DNA from: Pigmentiphaga sp. H8 | GTDB lineage: Bacteria; Pseudomonadota; Gammaproteobacteria; Burkholderiales; Burkholderiaceae_B | Reading direction: 5' to 3' | DNA: 64,000 bases | NCBI RefSeq assembly: GCF_003854895.1 | Contig: NZ_CP033966.1 | Span: 2,294,001-2,358,000, forward strand | Shown here: positions 15,038 through 23,984 of the stretch, piece after piece | Layout: every line of letters begins with the position of its first letter | How positions within the stretch are numbered: position 1 is the stretch's first letter | Made by a program: the position numbers and the translations under genes | The notes under the pieces: generated by a model | The model's database searches: none | What the model was told of the DNA's origin: nothing | Seen by the model: only the letters and a program-made list of their open reading frames with translations

Positions 15038-16039
15038 TCAGGACCGCCGGGCATGGGCGACGCCCAGCGCCGCGCCCACCAGCACCACGGCGCAGGCGGC
15101 CAGCATGGGCGCGCGGCCCCGCGTCGCCATGTGCGTATAGGCGCTGTGGCGCCGGCCTCGCTGCGGGTAGGCCGGCGTGTCCTCCCGGCCCGGGGACTCC
15201 AGCGCATCCTCGCGCGAGCGGGAGGGGATGCCGGTGCGCTGGTGCTTGATCAGCCAGTTCGCCATCCGGTCGGCCAGGCTGGGCATGCGCTGCCCGAACT
15301 GTCCGAGCGCCTTGGCGGCGCTGCCCACGTAAAGGTCGCGGCGCGGGTGTTCGGCGGCGTAAAGGATGGCGTGGGCCGCGACCTCGGGCGCGTAGACCGG
15401 CGGCGGCAGGCGGGGTTCGACGTCCATGTAGTTGCGCGCATGGGCGGTGAAGCCCGACGCGATGGAGGCGGGCTTGATCAGCGTGACCGAGACGGGCGCG
15501 CCTTCGCTTTCCAGTTCCATGCGCAGTGCATCGGTGAAGCCCTTGACCGCATGCTTGGAGGCGGAATAGGCGCCTTGCAGCGGCACCGCCCGATCCGATA
15601 CCTCGCTGCCCACGTTGATCAGGGCCCCGCCATGTTCGCGCAGGTGGCCGACGGCCACGATGGAGCCGTAGACCACGCCCCAGTAGTTCGTGTCGAAGAG
15701 CTTGCGCTGGTCTTCGACCGGTACGTCCTCGATGCGGCCGAAGATCGAGACCCCGGCGTTGTTGATCCAGGTATCCACCGTGCCATGGGCGTCCAGCGCC
15801 GCCTGCAGCAGCCGTTCATGGTCTTCGCGCCTGCCCACGTCCATCTGCACGGCAATGGCCTGGCCGCCGTCCGCGCGTAGTTCCTCGGCCAGGGTGTCCA
15901 GGCGTTCCTGGTCGCGGCAGGCCAGCACCACGCGGGCGCCGCGCCGGGCGGCTTCGCGGGCCGTGGCCAGGCCTATCCCGCTGCTGGCACCGGTGAGGAC
16001 GATGACCTGGTCGGACAGTTTCTTCAGGCGATATTTCAT
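15038..16039 (-). CDS. Short-chain dehydrogenase/reductase with C-terminal membrane segment
   Basis: This 333-residue classical SDR has the cofactor motif TGASSGIG (16-23), NNAG (93-96) and the catalytic Ser145, Tyr158 and Lys162 (YSASK). After the Rossmann domain (to about 250) come a charged linker and a hydrophobic C-terminal stretch (APMLAACAVVLVGAALGVA) that looks like a membrane anchor. It matches the SDR family oxidoreductases of 330-340 residues common in Burkholderiales; the substrate is unknown. The start at 16039 is chosen for AAGGAG 7 bases upstream; an in-frame ATG at 16117 would add 26 residues. It is divergent from the dehydrogenase gene at 16153. Confidence 0.88.
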   Translation of the reverse strand: MKYRLKKLSDQVIVLTGASSGIGLATAREAARRGARVVLACRDQERLDTLAEELRADGGQAIAVQMDVGRREDHERLLQAALDAHGTVDTWINNAGVSIFGRIEDVPVEDQRKLFDTNYWGVVYGSIVAVGHLREHGGALINVGSEVSDRAVPLQGAYSASKHAVKGFTDALRMELESEGAPVSVTLIKPASIASGFTAHARNYMDVEPRLPPPVYAPEVAAHAILYAAEHPRRDLYVGSAAKALGQFGQRMPSLADRMANWLIKHQRTGIPSRSREDALESPGREDTPAYPQRGRRHSAYTHMATRGRAPMLAACAVVLVGAALGVAHARRS

Positions 16040-16152
16040 GGGGACGCTCCTTGCTTGCTCGTCGCTCGGCTTGCGCACGAAGCGTGCCTGCCAGGAGGCG
16101 GATATGATGCCTCGCATGCGGCGCGGGCCGCCACGGACAGGAGCATCGTTTC

Positions 16153-17040
16153 ATGGACACACCCCGGCACTTCGGCTTCATCGGACTCGGCAACATGGGC
16201 CTGCCCATGGCGCGCCGGCTGCTCGCGGCGGGCCATGCGCTGACGGTGTGGAACCGCAACGCCGGCAGGGCGGCCGAGCTGGTCGCCGCCGGCGCGCGTC
16301 TGGCGGGCACGCCCGCCCTGGTGCTGGGGGCGGCGGACGTGGTGGGGATCTGCGTCAAGGACGGGGCGGCGGTCGAGTCGGTGGTATTCGGTCCGGACGG
16401 CCTGGCCAGCGCGGGCCCGCAGGGCTCGCGCAAGGTGGTGATCGATTTTTCCACCATCGAGCCCGAGCAGGCGCGCGATCTCGGCCGGCGCCTGCGCGAG
16501 CGGACCGGCGCCTCGTGGCTGGACGCACCCGTGTCGGGCGGCGTGCCGGGGGCCGAGGGCGGCACGCTGATCTGTTTCGTTGGCGGCGAGGCCGCGGACC
16601 TCGAGGCGGCGGGGCCTTTCCTGGCGCCGCTGACCTCGCGCGTGACCCACATGGGGCCGGCCGGCGCGGGCCAGACCACCAAGATCTGCAACCAGATGAT
16701 CGTCGCGGTGAATGTGCTGACCATCGCCGAAACCTATGGTCTCGCACGGCGCGCCGGGGTGGACGTGGAACGGCTGGCGCCGGCGCTGGCGGGCGGTTTC
16801 GCGGACTCGCAGCCCTTGCAGATATTCGGGCCGGCCATGGCCGCCGGCCGTTTCCAGCCCACGCGCACCGCGGTCGAGCTGATGGCCAAGGACATCGGCA
16901 TTTCGCAGCGCATGGCGGCCGAGTTCGATGCCCGCACGCCGGTGTCGGCCTTTTGCTCCGGCCTGTACGAACAGGTGCGCGAGCACGCGCCCGAGGTGTT
17001 CGCGGGCGACGTGGCGGGACTGGTGCGGCGCTACGAGTGA
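16153..17040 (+). CDS. NAD(P)-dependent beta-hydroxyacid dehydrogenase (3-hydroxyisobutyrate dehydrogenase family)
   Basis: The 295-residue protein has an N-terminal Rossmann fold with GLGNMG (11-16), the substrate-binding motif DAPVSGGVPGAEGGTL (about 125-140) and the catalytic lysine in GAGQTTKICNQM (Lys177). These are the family signatures of 3-hydroxyisobutyrate, tartronate semialdehyde and related dehydrogenases. The family oxidises or reduces small beta-hydroxyacids; the exact substrate cannot be told, and no valine-degradation genes are next to it. A large nested hairpin lies 60 bp after the stop. Confidence 0.88.
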   Translation: MDTPRHFGFIGLGNMGLPMARRLLAAGHALTVWNRNAGRAAELVAAGARLAGTPALVLGAADVVGICVKDGAAVESVVFGPDGLASAGPQGSRKVVIDFSTIEPEQARDLGRRLRERTGASWLDAPVSGGVPGAEGGTLICFVGGEAADLEAAGPFLAPLTSRVTHMGPAGAGQTTKICNQMIVAVNVLTIAETYGLARRAGVDVERLAPALAGGFADSQPLQIFGPAMAAGRFQPTRTAVELMAKDIGISQRMAAEFDARTPVSAFCSGLYEQVREHAPEVFAGDVAGLVRRYE

Positions 17041-17099
17041 AACTGCCGCTGTCATCGAGCCTTCATTGATGTAACGGTGCTAAAGAGCCGTCCGGTCCG

Positions 17100-17165
17100 G
17101 GCCGATAAACGGAATGACGCGCAACGGCGGGGTTCTCGGGAACCCCGCCGTTGCCGTTTATGGCC
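17100..17165 (+). terminator. Nested hairpin between dehydrogenase and chemoreceptor genes
   Basis: An inner 13-bp stem (CAACGGCGGGGTT at 17122-17134 with its complement at 17141-17153, loop of six) sits inside an outer 8-bp pair (ATAAACGG at 17105-17112 with CCGTTTAT at 17154-17161), itself flanked by GGCC on both sides. It may terminate transcription of the upstream gene, though no long T run follows. It ends only 21 bp before the chemoreceptor start, so it could also act in that gene's leader. Confidence 0.55.
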
Positions 17166-17186
17166 TAGGGTTTTCATCAGGACGTC

Positions 17187-18851
17187 ATGAAGATACGCAG
17201 CAAATTGTTCGCCTTGGGGATCGCCGGCATCGTGGCGATCGCGGTCGTGGCTGGTTGTGCGGTGGCCGGGCTGTTGCGCCTGAGCGCCGCCGTCGACGAC
17301 TACGCGCAGCGGCGGGTGCCGGCGCTGGTGGCGCTGGGCGCGCTGCGGGAAGGGCAGGTGCAGATCGCCCGCCACAGCCTGGAACCGCTCCAGTGGGCCG
17401 ATGAATACTCCATCGAGGCCCGCAACGAATGGGAGCGCATGCTGCAGTCGAAGGGGCGCACCTGGACCGCGATGGAAGCCGCCCGGGCGGCCTTGGCGGA
17501 CGCGCCCGCCACCGACGGCGAGGCCGAGGCGCTGCGGACCTTCGATACGGCCTTCCATGCTTGGGCAGAAAAGGAAAAACCGCTTACCGATCTGCTCAAG
17601 CAACTGGTGGAGGTGGACGGTGAAGAGCGCCAACGCTTCCTGCTGCTGAAATACCTGGCCGCCTATTCCGCGCAGGAGTCCTACTACGTGCAGGCGCAGC
17701 AGGCCATGCAGGCGCTGGCCGAGGCCGGCGCGCAGGCCGCGGCCGAGCGGGCGGCCGAGTTGCGGCAGGCAAGCCGCGGCCTGGCGGGCCTGATCGCGGG
17801 CGTGGGGCTGGCGGCGATCCTGCTGATGCTGGCGGGCGCCTGGCGCACGGGGCGCGCCATCGTGGGCGCGATCGATGGCATGCGGTCGCGCCTGTCGTCC
17901 ATCGCCGACGACCTGGACTTCCGCCCCCGCGCGGACGTGGGCGGCAAGGACGAGGTGGCCGACATGGCGCGCGCGCTGGACCGGCTGGTGGCGCGCATGC
18001 GCACGTCGCTGGCGACGATGCAGGGCCTGTCGGCCACCATGAACGCCGCTGGCGACGAGGTGTCGGCCGGCGCGGCCGACGTGGCCGGGGGCGCGGCCCG
18101 CCAGAACGAGGCCGCCGGCCGCATGGCCACGTCCATGCAGGCGGTGGCCGCCAGCATGGCGCAGGTCGCGCAGTCGGTGGACGAGGCGATCGGCCTGTCG
18201 CGCGACGCCTGCGGCCTGGCCCAGCGTGGCGGCGAGCTGATCGGGACGGCGGGTGGGCAGATGGACGCGATCGCCGGCCGGATGGCGGCGGCGTCGCGGG
18301 CGCTGGAGGCGCTGGGGCGCCATGGCGAATCGATCCGCCACGTGGCCCGGCTGATTTCGGACATCGCCGGGCAGACCAAGCTCTTGTCCCTGAACGCGGC
18401 GATCGAGGCGGCCCGGGCGGGCGAGGGGGGCCGAGGGTTCGCCGTCGTGGCCGAGCAGGTCAGGACGCTGGCCGAGAAGAGCGCGGCATCCAGCTTGCAG
18501 ATCGGCCAGACCGTGGAACGCATCGCCGATGAAACGATGGCTGCCGCCGAACTGATGCGGGAAGTGGTGCAGGCCGTGACGATGGGGCAGGCCAGCGCCG
18601 GCGAAGCGGGCCGTTTCATGGGTGAACTGCATGCGGGGTCCGAGCAGGCGGCGCGGGTGGTGGCCGCCATCGGCCAGGCGCTGCGCGAGCAGGCGTCGCT
18701 GAACGACGGCGTGGCCCGCCACGTGGGCGACGTGGCCGGCATGGCCGGGCATTACCGCGAGGCGGCGGGCGCCATGGCGGCCCAGGCCGCCAGCCTGCGT
18801 GAAACCGTTCGTACGGTCGACGAAACCGTCAGTTCGTTCAGGGTGTCGTAA
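17187..18851 (+). CDS. Methyl-accepting chemotaxis protein
   Basis: This 554-residue receptor has a first membrane segment at about residues 10-31, a periplasmic sensor of about 165 residues, a second membrane segment at about 197-219, a HAMP region to about 270 and a long cytoplasmic coiled coil. The signalling tip (QTKLLSLNAAIEAARAGEGG, about 393-412) matches the conserved CheA/CheW contact hairpin. The protein senses a periplasmic ligand and relays to CheA; the ligand is unknown. No che or flagellar genes are nearby, so it is an orphan receptor. The ATG at 17187 is preceded by CAGGA. A weak inverted repeat follows the stop (CCTTGCC 18853-18859 with GGCAAGG 18880-18886). Confidence 0.93.
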   Translation: MKIRSKLFALGIAGIVAIAVVAGCAVAGLLRLSAAVDDYAQRRVPALVALGALREGQVQIARHSLEPLQWADEYSIEARNEWERMLQSKGRTWTAMEAARAALADAPATDGEAEALRTFDTAFHAWAEKEKPLTDLLKQLVEVDGEERQRFLLLKYLAAYSAQESYYVQAQQAMQALAEAGAQAAAERAAELRQASRGLAGLIAGVGLAAILLMLAGAWRTGRAIVGAIDGMRSRLSSIADDLDFRPRADVGGKDEVADMARALDRLVARMRTSLATMQGLSATMNAAGDEVSAGAADVAGGAARQNEAAGRMATSMQAVAASMAQVAQSVDEAIGLSRDACGLAQRGGELIGTAGGQMDAIAGRMAAASRALEALGRHGESIRHVARLISDIAGQTKLLSLNAAIEAARAGEGGRGFAVVAEQVRTLAEKSAASSLQIGQTVERIADETMAAAELMREVVQAVTMGQASAGEAGRFMGELHAGSEQAARVVAAIGQALREQASLNDGVARHVGDVAGMAGHYREAAGAMAAQAASLRETVRTVDETVSSFRVS

Positions 18852-19245
18852 GCCTTGCCGCACGCGGTTTTCCCCGGGAGGCAAGGGTGGGGAGGCGTTT
18901 CGGTTGACTCAGGGTTTGCGCTATACTTTCGGCCGGACGCGCGTGGGTATGAAACATGCATGTCCGACAGTTACCGCAGTAGCCGGTAAGACAGTTTTGG
19001 TTTTGCGCCGACAGTTTTGTGTCGACACGCGCTGGCTTCACAACGCAGCGGTCCGCGCAAAAACATACATCCTTGCATGTAAACACACGCAGGTGGTCTA
19101 GAATGGCGCCGGCCCCGGACGGGGCGGCAACGGGCGGCATTCCGGCTTGTCCGCCGCAAGGAAGTCTGGTCCGCATCCTGCCGATTTTGCAAATGACGCC
19201 TCGGGCACATTTCATGTCCGTGGCGTGACTCGAACAGGTTACCTG
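18852..19245. other. 394-bp region upstream of nuoA
   Basis: There is no gene I can support here: no tRNA and no secG, although both often precede nuoA in related genomes (a recollection). The stretch holds an A/T-richer segment with three GACAGTT repeats (18966-19019), a 10-bp palindrome ACATGCATGT (18954-18963), and promoter-like boxes TATACT (18922-18927) and TAGAAT (19099-19104), neither with a good -35. It most likely contains the promoter of the complex I operon. Confidence 0.5.
18966..19019 (+). promoter_or_regulatory. Three direct GACAGTT repeats upstream of the nuo operon
   Basis: GACAGTT occurs at 18966, 18990 and 19010, and the last two share GACAGTTTTG. The spacings of 24 and 20 bases are close to two helical turns, as expected for a regulator binding one face of the DNA. 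No regulator can be named. Confidence 0.35.
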
Positions 19246-19605
19246 ATGAATATCGAGAGTTACCTTCCTGTCCTGCTGTTCATCATCGTGGGCAGCGTCA
19301 TCGGTTTCGCGCTGATGTTCCTGGGCTCCGTGATCGGCCCGAACCGGCCGGACAGCGAAAAGCTCTCTCCGTACGAATGCGGCTTCGAGGCTTTCGAGGA
19401 CGCGCGCATCAAGTTCGACGTGCGGTACTACCTCGTCGCCATCCTGTTCATCCTGTTCGATCTCGAGATCGCGTTTCTGTTTCCGTGGGCCATGGCCAAC
19501 GAGCAGGTAGGCCTGCTGGGCTTCGGGACCGTGGCGGTATTTCTGGCCGTTCTCGTGGTCGGCTTCATCTACGAATGGAAAAAGGGCGCGCTCGACTGGG
19601 AGTGA
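19246..19605 (+). CDS. nuoA: NADH-quinone oxidoreductase subunit A
   Basis: This 119-residue membrane subunit of complex I has three predicted transmembrane helices (about residues 7-29, 63-83, 90-112). The loop PYECGFEAFEDARIKFDVRYY carries the conserved cysteine involved in the quinone-site active/deactive switch. It is the first gene of the 14-gene operon. The ATG at 19246 gives the usual family length; its ribosome site (AGGT) is weak. nuoB follows after 36 bp. Confidence 0.97.
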   Translation: MNIESYLPVLLFIIVGSVIGFALMFLGSVIGPNRPDSEKLSPYECGFEAFEDARIKFDVRYYLVAILFILFDLEIAFLFPWAMANEQVGLLGFGTVAVFLAVLVVGFIYEWKKGALDWE

Positions 19606-19641
19606 TCCCAGCAGCACGCCGAAGGACATCGGGTTTCATTC

Positions 19642-20118
19642 ATGGCTATCGACGGAATTCTCAACGAAGGCTTCATCACCACGACCGCGGACAAGGTCAT
19701 CAACTGGGCGAAGACGGGGTCGCTGTGGCCCATGACCTTCGGCCTGGCCTGTTGCGCGGTCGAAATGATGCACGCGGGCGCGGCCCGCTACGACCTCGAC
19801 CGCTTCGGCATCATCTTCCGGCCCAGCCCGCGCCAGTCCGATCTGATGATCGTGGCCGGCACGCTGTGCAACAAGATGGCGCCGGCCCTGCGCAAGGTCT
19901 ACGACCAGATGCCGGAACCGCGCTGGGTGGTTTCCATGGGCTCGTGCGCCAACGGCGGCGGGTACTATCACTATTCCTATTCGGTGGTGCGCGGCTGCGA
20001 TCGCATCGTGCCGGTCGACGTCTACGTCCCGGGCTGCCCCCCCACCGCCGAAGCGCTGGTGTACGGCTTGCTGCAATTGCAGAACAAGATCCGTCGCACC
20101 AACACCATCGCGCGTTGA
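19642..20118 (+). CDS. nuoB: NADH-quinone oxidoreductase subunit B
   Basis: This 158-residue peripheral subunit carries the terminal cluster N2, which hands electrons to quinone. The ligand cysteines are visible in GLACCAVEMMH, GSCANGGGYY and VPGCPPTAEAL. It forms part of the quinone cavity together with NuoD and NuoH. The 90-bp gap to nuoC is one of the two longest in the operon. Confidence 0.98.
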   Translation: MAIDGILNEGFITTTADKVINWAKTGSLWPMTFGLACCAVEMMHAGAARYDLDRFGIIFRPSPRQSDLMIVAGTLCNKMAPALRKVYDQMPEPRWVVSMGSCANGGGYYHYSYSVVRGCDRIVPVDVYVPGCPPTAEALVYGLLQLQNKIRRTNTIAR

Positions 20119-20208
20119 CGTCGATGCCGGTGCGCGCGCTTTCCTCTCCCATCCTTCCGCCCGGACCGGCCCAGGCCCGTCCGGCGTCGTCTTTTGATCC
20201 GAGCGCTC

Positions 20209-20802
20209 ATGACCAAGCTTGAAACCCTGCGCCAGAATCTGCTTAGCGCCTTGGGCGAAGATATCCGCCTGACTCTCGCCCTGGGCGAGCTGACGCTCGA
20301 GGTGCCGGTGGACCGGTACGTGGAAGTGTGCCGGACGCTGCGCGACGATGCCGGGCTGAGCTTCGAGAGCTGCATCGACCTGTGCGGCGTCGACTACTCC
20401 ACCTACGGCAACGAGGTGCGCGAGACCGGGCGCTTCGCCGTGGTGCTGCACCTGATCTCGATCGCCCACAACTGGCGCCTGCGCGTGCGCACCTACGCCG
20501 CCGACGACGACATGCCGGTCGTGCCGTCCCTGGTGGACGTCTGGTCCGGCGTCAACTGGTACGAGCGCGAGGCCTTCGATTTCTACGGCGTGCTGTTCGA
20601 GGGACACCCCGACCTGCGCCGCATCCTGACCGACTACGGCTTCATCGGCCATCCCTTCCGCAAGGACTTCCCGCTGTCGGGCACCGTCGAAATGCGTTTC
20701 GACCCCGAGCAGAAGCGGGTCATCTACCAGCCCGTCACCATCGAGCCGCGCGAAGTCACGCCGCGGGTCATCCGCGAAGACGGTTACGGAGCAGGGCGCT
20801 AA
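20209..20802 (+). CDS. nuoC: NADH-quinone oxidoreductase subunit C
   Basis: This 197-residue 30-kDa-type subunit is encoded separately from nuoD, unlike the fused NuoCD of Escherichia coli. The family signature is ERE(A)FDFYG with HPDLRRILTDYGF near residue 125-150. It scaffolds NuoD and NuoB at the base of the peripheral arm. I chose the ATG at 20209; a TTG five codons earlier is possible. nuoD begins two bases after its stop. Confidence 0.97.
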   Translation: MTKLETLRQNLLSALGEDIRLTLALGELTLEVPVDRYVEVCRTLRDDAGLSFESCIDLCGVDYSTYGNEVRETGRFAVVLHLISIAHNWRLRVRTYAADDDMPVVPSLVDVWSGVNWYEREAFDFYGVLFEGHPDLRRILTDYGFIGHPFRKDFPLSGTVEMRFDPEQKRVIYQPVTIEPREVTPRVIREDGYGAGR

Positions 20803-20804
20803 TC

Positions 20805-22058
20805 ATGGCAGAGATCAAGAACTACACCCTCAACTTCGGTCCCCAGCACCCGGCCGCGCACGGCGTGCTGCGCCTGGTGCTGGAACTGGACGGCGAAGTC
20901 ATCCAGCGCGCCGACCCCCACATCGGGCTGCTGCACCGGGCCACCGAAAAGCTGGCCGAACACAAGACCTTCCTGCAGGCCTTGCCCTACATGGACCGTC
21001 TCGACTACGTGTCCATGATGTGCAACGAGCACGCCTACGTCATGGCGATCGAAAAGCTGCTGGGCGTGGAGGTGCCGCTGCGGGCGCAGTACATCCGGGT
21101 GATGTTCGACGAGATCACCCGCGTGCTGAACCACCTGATGTCGCTGGGTTCGCACGCGCTGGACGTGGGCGCGATGGCGGTGTTCCTGTACGCCTTCCGC
21201 GAGCGCGAGGACCTGATGGACTGCTACGAGGCGGTCTCGGGCGCCCGCATGCACGCGGCCTACTACCGCCCGGGCGGCGTCTACCGCGACCTGCCCGAGC
21301 GCATGCCGCAGTACCGCCCCAGCAAACTGCGCAGCGACAAGGAAATGAAGGCCCTGAACGATGACCGCTCGGGCTCGCTGCTCGACTTCATCGAGTCCTT
21401 CACCAATCGCTTCCCCGGCTACATCGACGAATACGAGACCCTGCTGACCGACAACCGGATCTGGAAACAGCGCCTGGTCGACGTCGGCATCGTCAGTCCC
21501 GAGCGCGCCAAGGCGCTGGGCTTCACCGGCCCGATGCTGCGCGGTTCGGGCATCGCGTGGGACCTGCGCAAGATGCAGCCCTACGAGGTCTACGACCTGG
21601 TCGACTTCGACGTGCCGGTGGGCACGAACGGCGACTGCTACGACCGCTACCTCGTCCGCATCGAGGAAATGCGCCAGAGCAACCGCATCATCAAGCAGTG
21701 CGTGGAATGGCTGCGCAACAATCCCGGCCCCGTCATGACGAGCAACCACAAGGTCGCTCCGCCCAGCCGCGCCGAGATGAAGACCAGCATGGAAGAGCTG
21801 ATCCACCATTTCAAGCTCTTCACCGAAGGTTTCCACGTGCCCCCGGGCGAGGCCTATGCCGCAGTCGAGCACCCCAAGGGCGAATTCGGCATCTACCTGG
21901 TGTCGGACGGCGCGAACAAGCCGTACCGCCTGAAGATCCGCGCCCCGGGCTTTGCCCACTTGCAATCGCTGGACGAGATGGCGCGCGGCCACATGATCGC
22001 CGACGCCGTCACGATTATCGGCACGCAGGACATCGTGTTCGGCGAGATCGACCGCTGA
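20805..22058 (+). CDS. nuoD: NADH-quinone oxidoreductase subunit D
   Basis: The 417-residue 49-kDa-type subunit lines the quinone-binding cavity. FGPQHPAAHGVLRL at the N terminus contains the conserved quinone-contacting histidine loop, and the C terminus ends in the usual FGEIDR. The fold derives from the large subunit of [NiFe] hydrogenase with the metal ligands lost. It starts 2 bp after nuoC and ends 4 bp before nuoE. Confidence 0.98.
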   Translation: MAEIKNYTLNFGPQHPAAHGVLRLVLELDGEVIQRADPHIGLLHRATEKLAEHKTFLQALPYMDRLDYVSMMCNEHAYVMAIEKLLGVEVPLRAQYIRVMFDEITRVLNHLMSLGSHALDVGAMAVFLYAFREREDLMDCYEAVSGARMHAAYYRPGGVYRDLPERMPQYRPSKLRSDKEMKALNDDRSGSLLDFIESFTNRFPGYIDEYETLLTDNRIWKQRLVDVGIVSPERAKALGFTGPMLRGSGIAWDLRKMQPYEVYDLVDFDVPVGTNGDCYDRYLVRIEEMRQSNRIIKQCVEWLRNNPGPVMTSNHKVAPPSRAEMKTSMEELIHHFKLFTEGFHVPPGEAYAAVEHPKGEFGIYLVSDGANKPYRLKIRAPGFAHLQSLDEMARGHMIADAVTIIGTQDIVFGEIDR

Positions 22059-22062
22059 ACCC

Positions 22063-22593
22063 ATGACCGCGTCCCAACCGGATACCACCATGCTGCTTTC
22101 CGAACAGGCCCTCAAGAAGATCGACCGCGAAGTCTCCAAGTACCCGGCCGAACAGAAACAGTCCGCCGTGATGGCGGCGCTGGCCATCGCGCAGGACGAG
22201 AAGGGCTGGCTGTCGCAAGAGGTGATGGAAGAAGTCGCGAACGTCCTCGGCATGCCTCCCATCGCCGTGCAGGAAGTCGCGACCTTCTACAACATGTACA
22301 ACCTCAAGCCCATGGGGCAGTACAAGATCTCGGTCTGCACCAACCTGCCCTGTGCCCTGCGCGACGGCGAGAAGGCCGGGCACCACCTGAAGCAGAAGCT
22401 GGGTATCGATTATCGGGAAACGACCCCGGACGGCGTGTTCACGCTGGTCGAGGGCGAATGCATGGGAGCCTGCGGCGACGCGCCCGTGCTGCTGGTGAAC
22501 AACAAGCGTATGTGCATTCAGATGTCCGAGGCCAAGCTCGACGCGCTCGTCGATGAATTGAAGGCCGAGGCGAATGCCGGAGGTGCAAAATGA
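22063..22593 (+). CDS. nuoE: NADH-quinone oxidoreductase subunit E
   Basis: This 176-residue 24-kDa-type subunit binds the [2Fe-2S] cluster N1a through cysteines in CTNLPCALRDG and ECMGACGDAP, within a thioredoxin-like fold (about residues 85-165). It sits next to the FMN site of NuoF. An ATG at 22090 would give 167 residues and matches the conserved N terminus equally well. The stop overlaps the nuoF start by 4 bases (ATGA), indicating translational coupling. Confidence 0.96.
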   Translation: MTASQPDTTMLLSEQALKKIDREVSKYPAEQKQSAVMAALAIAQDEKGWLSQEVMEEVANVLGMPPIAVQEVATFYNMYNLKPMGQYKISVCTNLPCALRDGEKAGHHLKQKLGIDYRETTPDGVFTLVEGECMGACGDAPVLLVNNKRMCIQMSEAKLDALVDELKAEANAGGAK

Positions 22594-23909
22594 GCGTGGC
22601 CGAACCGGTCATCAGCACGGCGTTCCACAACCGCCACATCGACCCGCAGATCATGGCGGGGCTGGACGGCAGCAACTGGCGCCTGAACGACTACGTCGCG
22701 CGCGGCGGCTACGAGGCCCTGCGCAAGATCCTGTCCACCGGCATGACGCCCGAGCAGGTCATCGCCGAGGTCAAGTCCTCGGGACTGCGCGGCCGTGGCG
22801 GCGCGGGCTTCCCGACCGGCCTGAAGTGGAGCTTCATGCCGCGCACCTTCCCGGGCCAGAAGTACCTGGTCTGCAACTCCGACGAAGGCGAGCCGGGCAC
22901 GTTCAAGGATCGCGACATCCTGCGCTACAACCCGCACATCGTGATCGAGGGCATGGCCATCGCCGCCTACGCGATGGGCATTTCCGTGGGCTACAACTAC
23001 ATCCACGGCGAGATCTTCGAGGTGTACGAGCGTTTCGAGGAAGCGCTGGAAGAGGCGCGCGCCGCCGGCTTCCTGGGCAACAACATCCTCGGCTCGAATT
23101 TCAGCTTCCAGCTGCACGGCCACCACGGCTACGGCGCCTACATCTGCGGCGAGGAAACCGCGCTGCTCGAATCGCTGGAAGGCAAGAAGGGCCAGCCGCG
23201 CTTCAAGCCGCCGTTCCCGGCCAGCTTCGGTCTGTACGGCAAGCCCACCACGATCAACAACACCGAGACCTTCGCCGCGGTGCCCTGGATCATCCGCCAC
23301 GGCGGCGACGCCTACCTGCAGGTGGGCAAGCCCAACAACGGCGGCACCAAGCTGTACTCGGTCTCGGGCGACGTCGAATACCCCGGCAACTTCGAGGTGC
23401 CGATGGGTACGCCGTTCTCCAAGCTGCTGGAGCTGGCCGGCGGCGTGCGGGGCGGCCGCAAGTTGAAGGCGGTGATTCCCGGCGGCTCCAGCGCCCCCGT
23501 GGTGCCGGCCCATATCATGATGGACTGCACGATGGACTACGACTCGATCGCCAAGGCCGGGTCGATGCTGGGATCGGGCGCGGTCATCGTGATGGACGAA
23601 ACGCGCTGCATGGTGAAGTCGCTGCTGCGCCTGTCGTATTTCTATTTCGAGGAAAGCTGCGGCCAGTGCACGCCTTGCCGCGAAGGCACGGGCTGGCTGT
23701 ACCGCGTGGTCCAACGCATCGAGAGCGGCAAGGGCCGTCCGGAAGACCTGGACCTGCTCGATTCGGTGGCCGGCAACATCATGGGCCGCACGATCTGCGC
23801 GCTGGGCGATGCCGCGGCCATGCCGGTGCGGGGCTTCCTGAAGCACTATCGCGACGAATTCATGTACCACATCGAGCACAAGCACTGCCTGGTGCCCGAG
23901 TACCTGTAG
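22590..23909 (+). CDS. nuoF: NADH-quinone oxidoreductase subunit F (NADH/FMN-binding)
   Basis: The 439-residue 51-kDa-type subunit oxidises NADH and passes electrons to FMN. The glycine-rich nucleotide loop GRGGAGFPTGLKW lies near residue 68-80, the FMN region around YICGEETALL, and the [4Fe-4S] cluster N3 ligands in SCGQCTPCREG (about 352-362) with a later cysteine near 397. It is coupled to nuoE by a 4-base overlap, and nuoG follows after 75 bp. Confidence 0.98.
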   Translation: MSVAEPVISTAFHNRHIDPQIMAGLDGSNWRLNDYVARGGYEALRKILSTGMTPEQVIAEVKSSGLRGRGGAGFPTGLKWSFMPRTFPGQKYLVCNSDEGEPGTFKDRDILRYNPHIVIEGMAIAAYAMGISVGYNYIHGEIFEVYERFEEALEEARAAGFLGNNILGSNFSFQLHGHHGYGAYICGEETALLESLEGKKGQPRFKPPFPASFGLYGKPTTINNTETFAAVPWIIRHGGDAYLQVGKPNNGGTKLYSVSGDVEYPGNFEVPMGTPFSKLLELAGGVRGGRKLKAVIPGGSSAPVVPAHIMMDCTMDYDSIAKAGSMLGSGAVIVMDETRCMVKSLLRLSYFYFEESCGQCTPCREGTGWLYRVVQRIESGKGRPEDLDLLDSVAGNIMGRTICALGDAAAMPVRGFLKHYRDEFMYHIEHKHCLVPEYL

Positions 23910-23984
23910 CCGCCGGCCCGCGCGCAAACAGGCATTTACCGAAACGCACACGCTCCGCCCGATGACGGGGCAAACGGAAATAAG

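Noticed and set aside
18852..19245. tRNA-Leu or secG expected before nuoA
   Set aside because: I found neither a cloverleaf-like sequence with a T-loop motif nor a SecG-like frame in the region.
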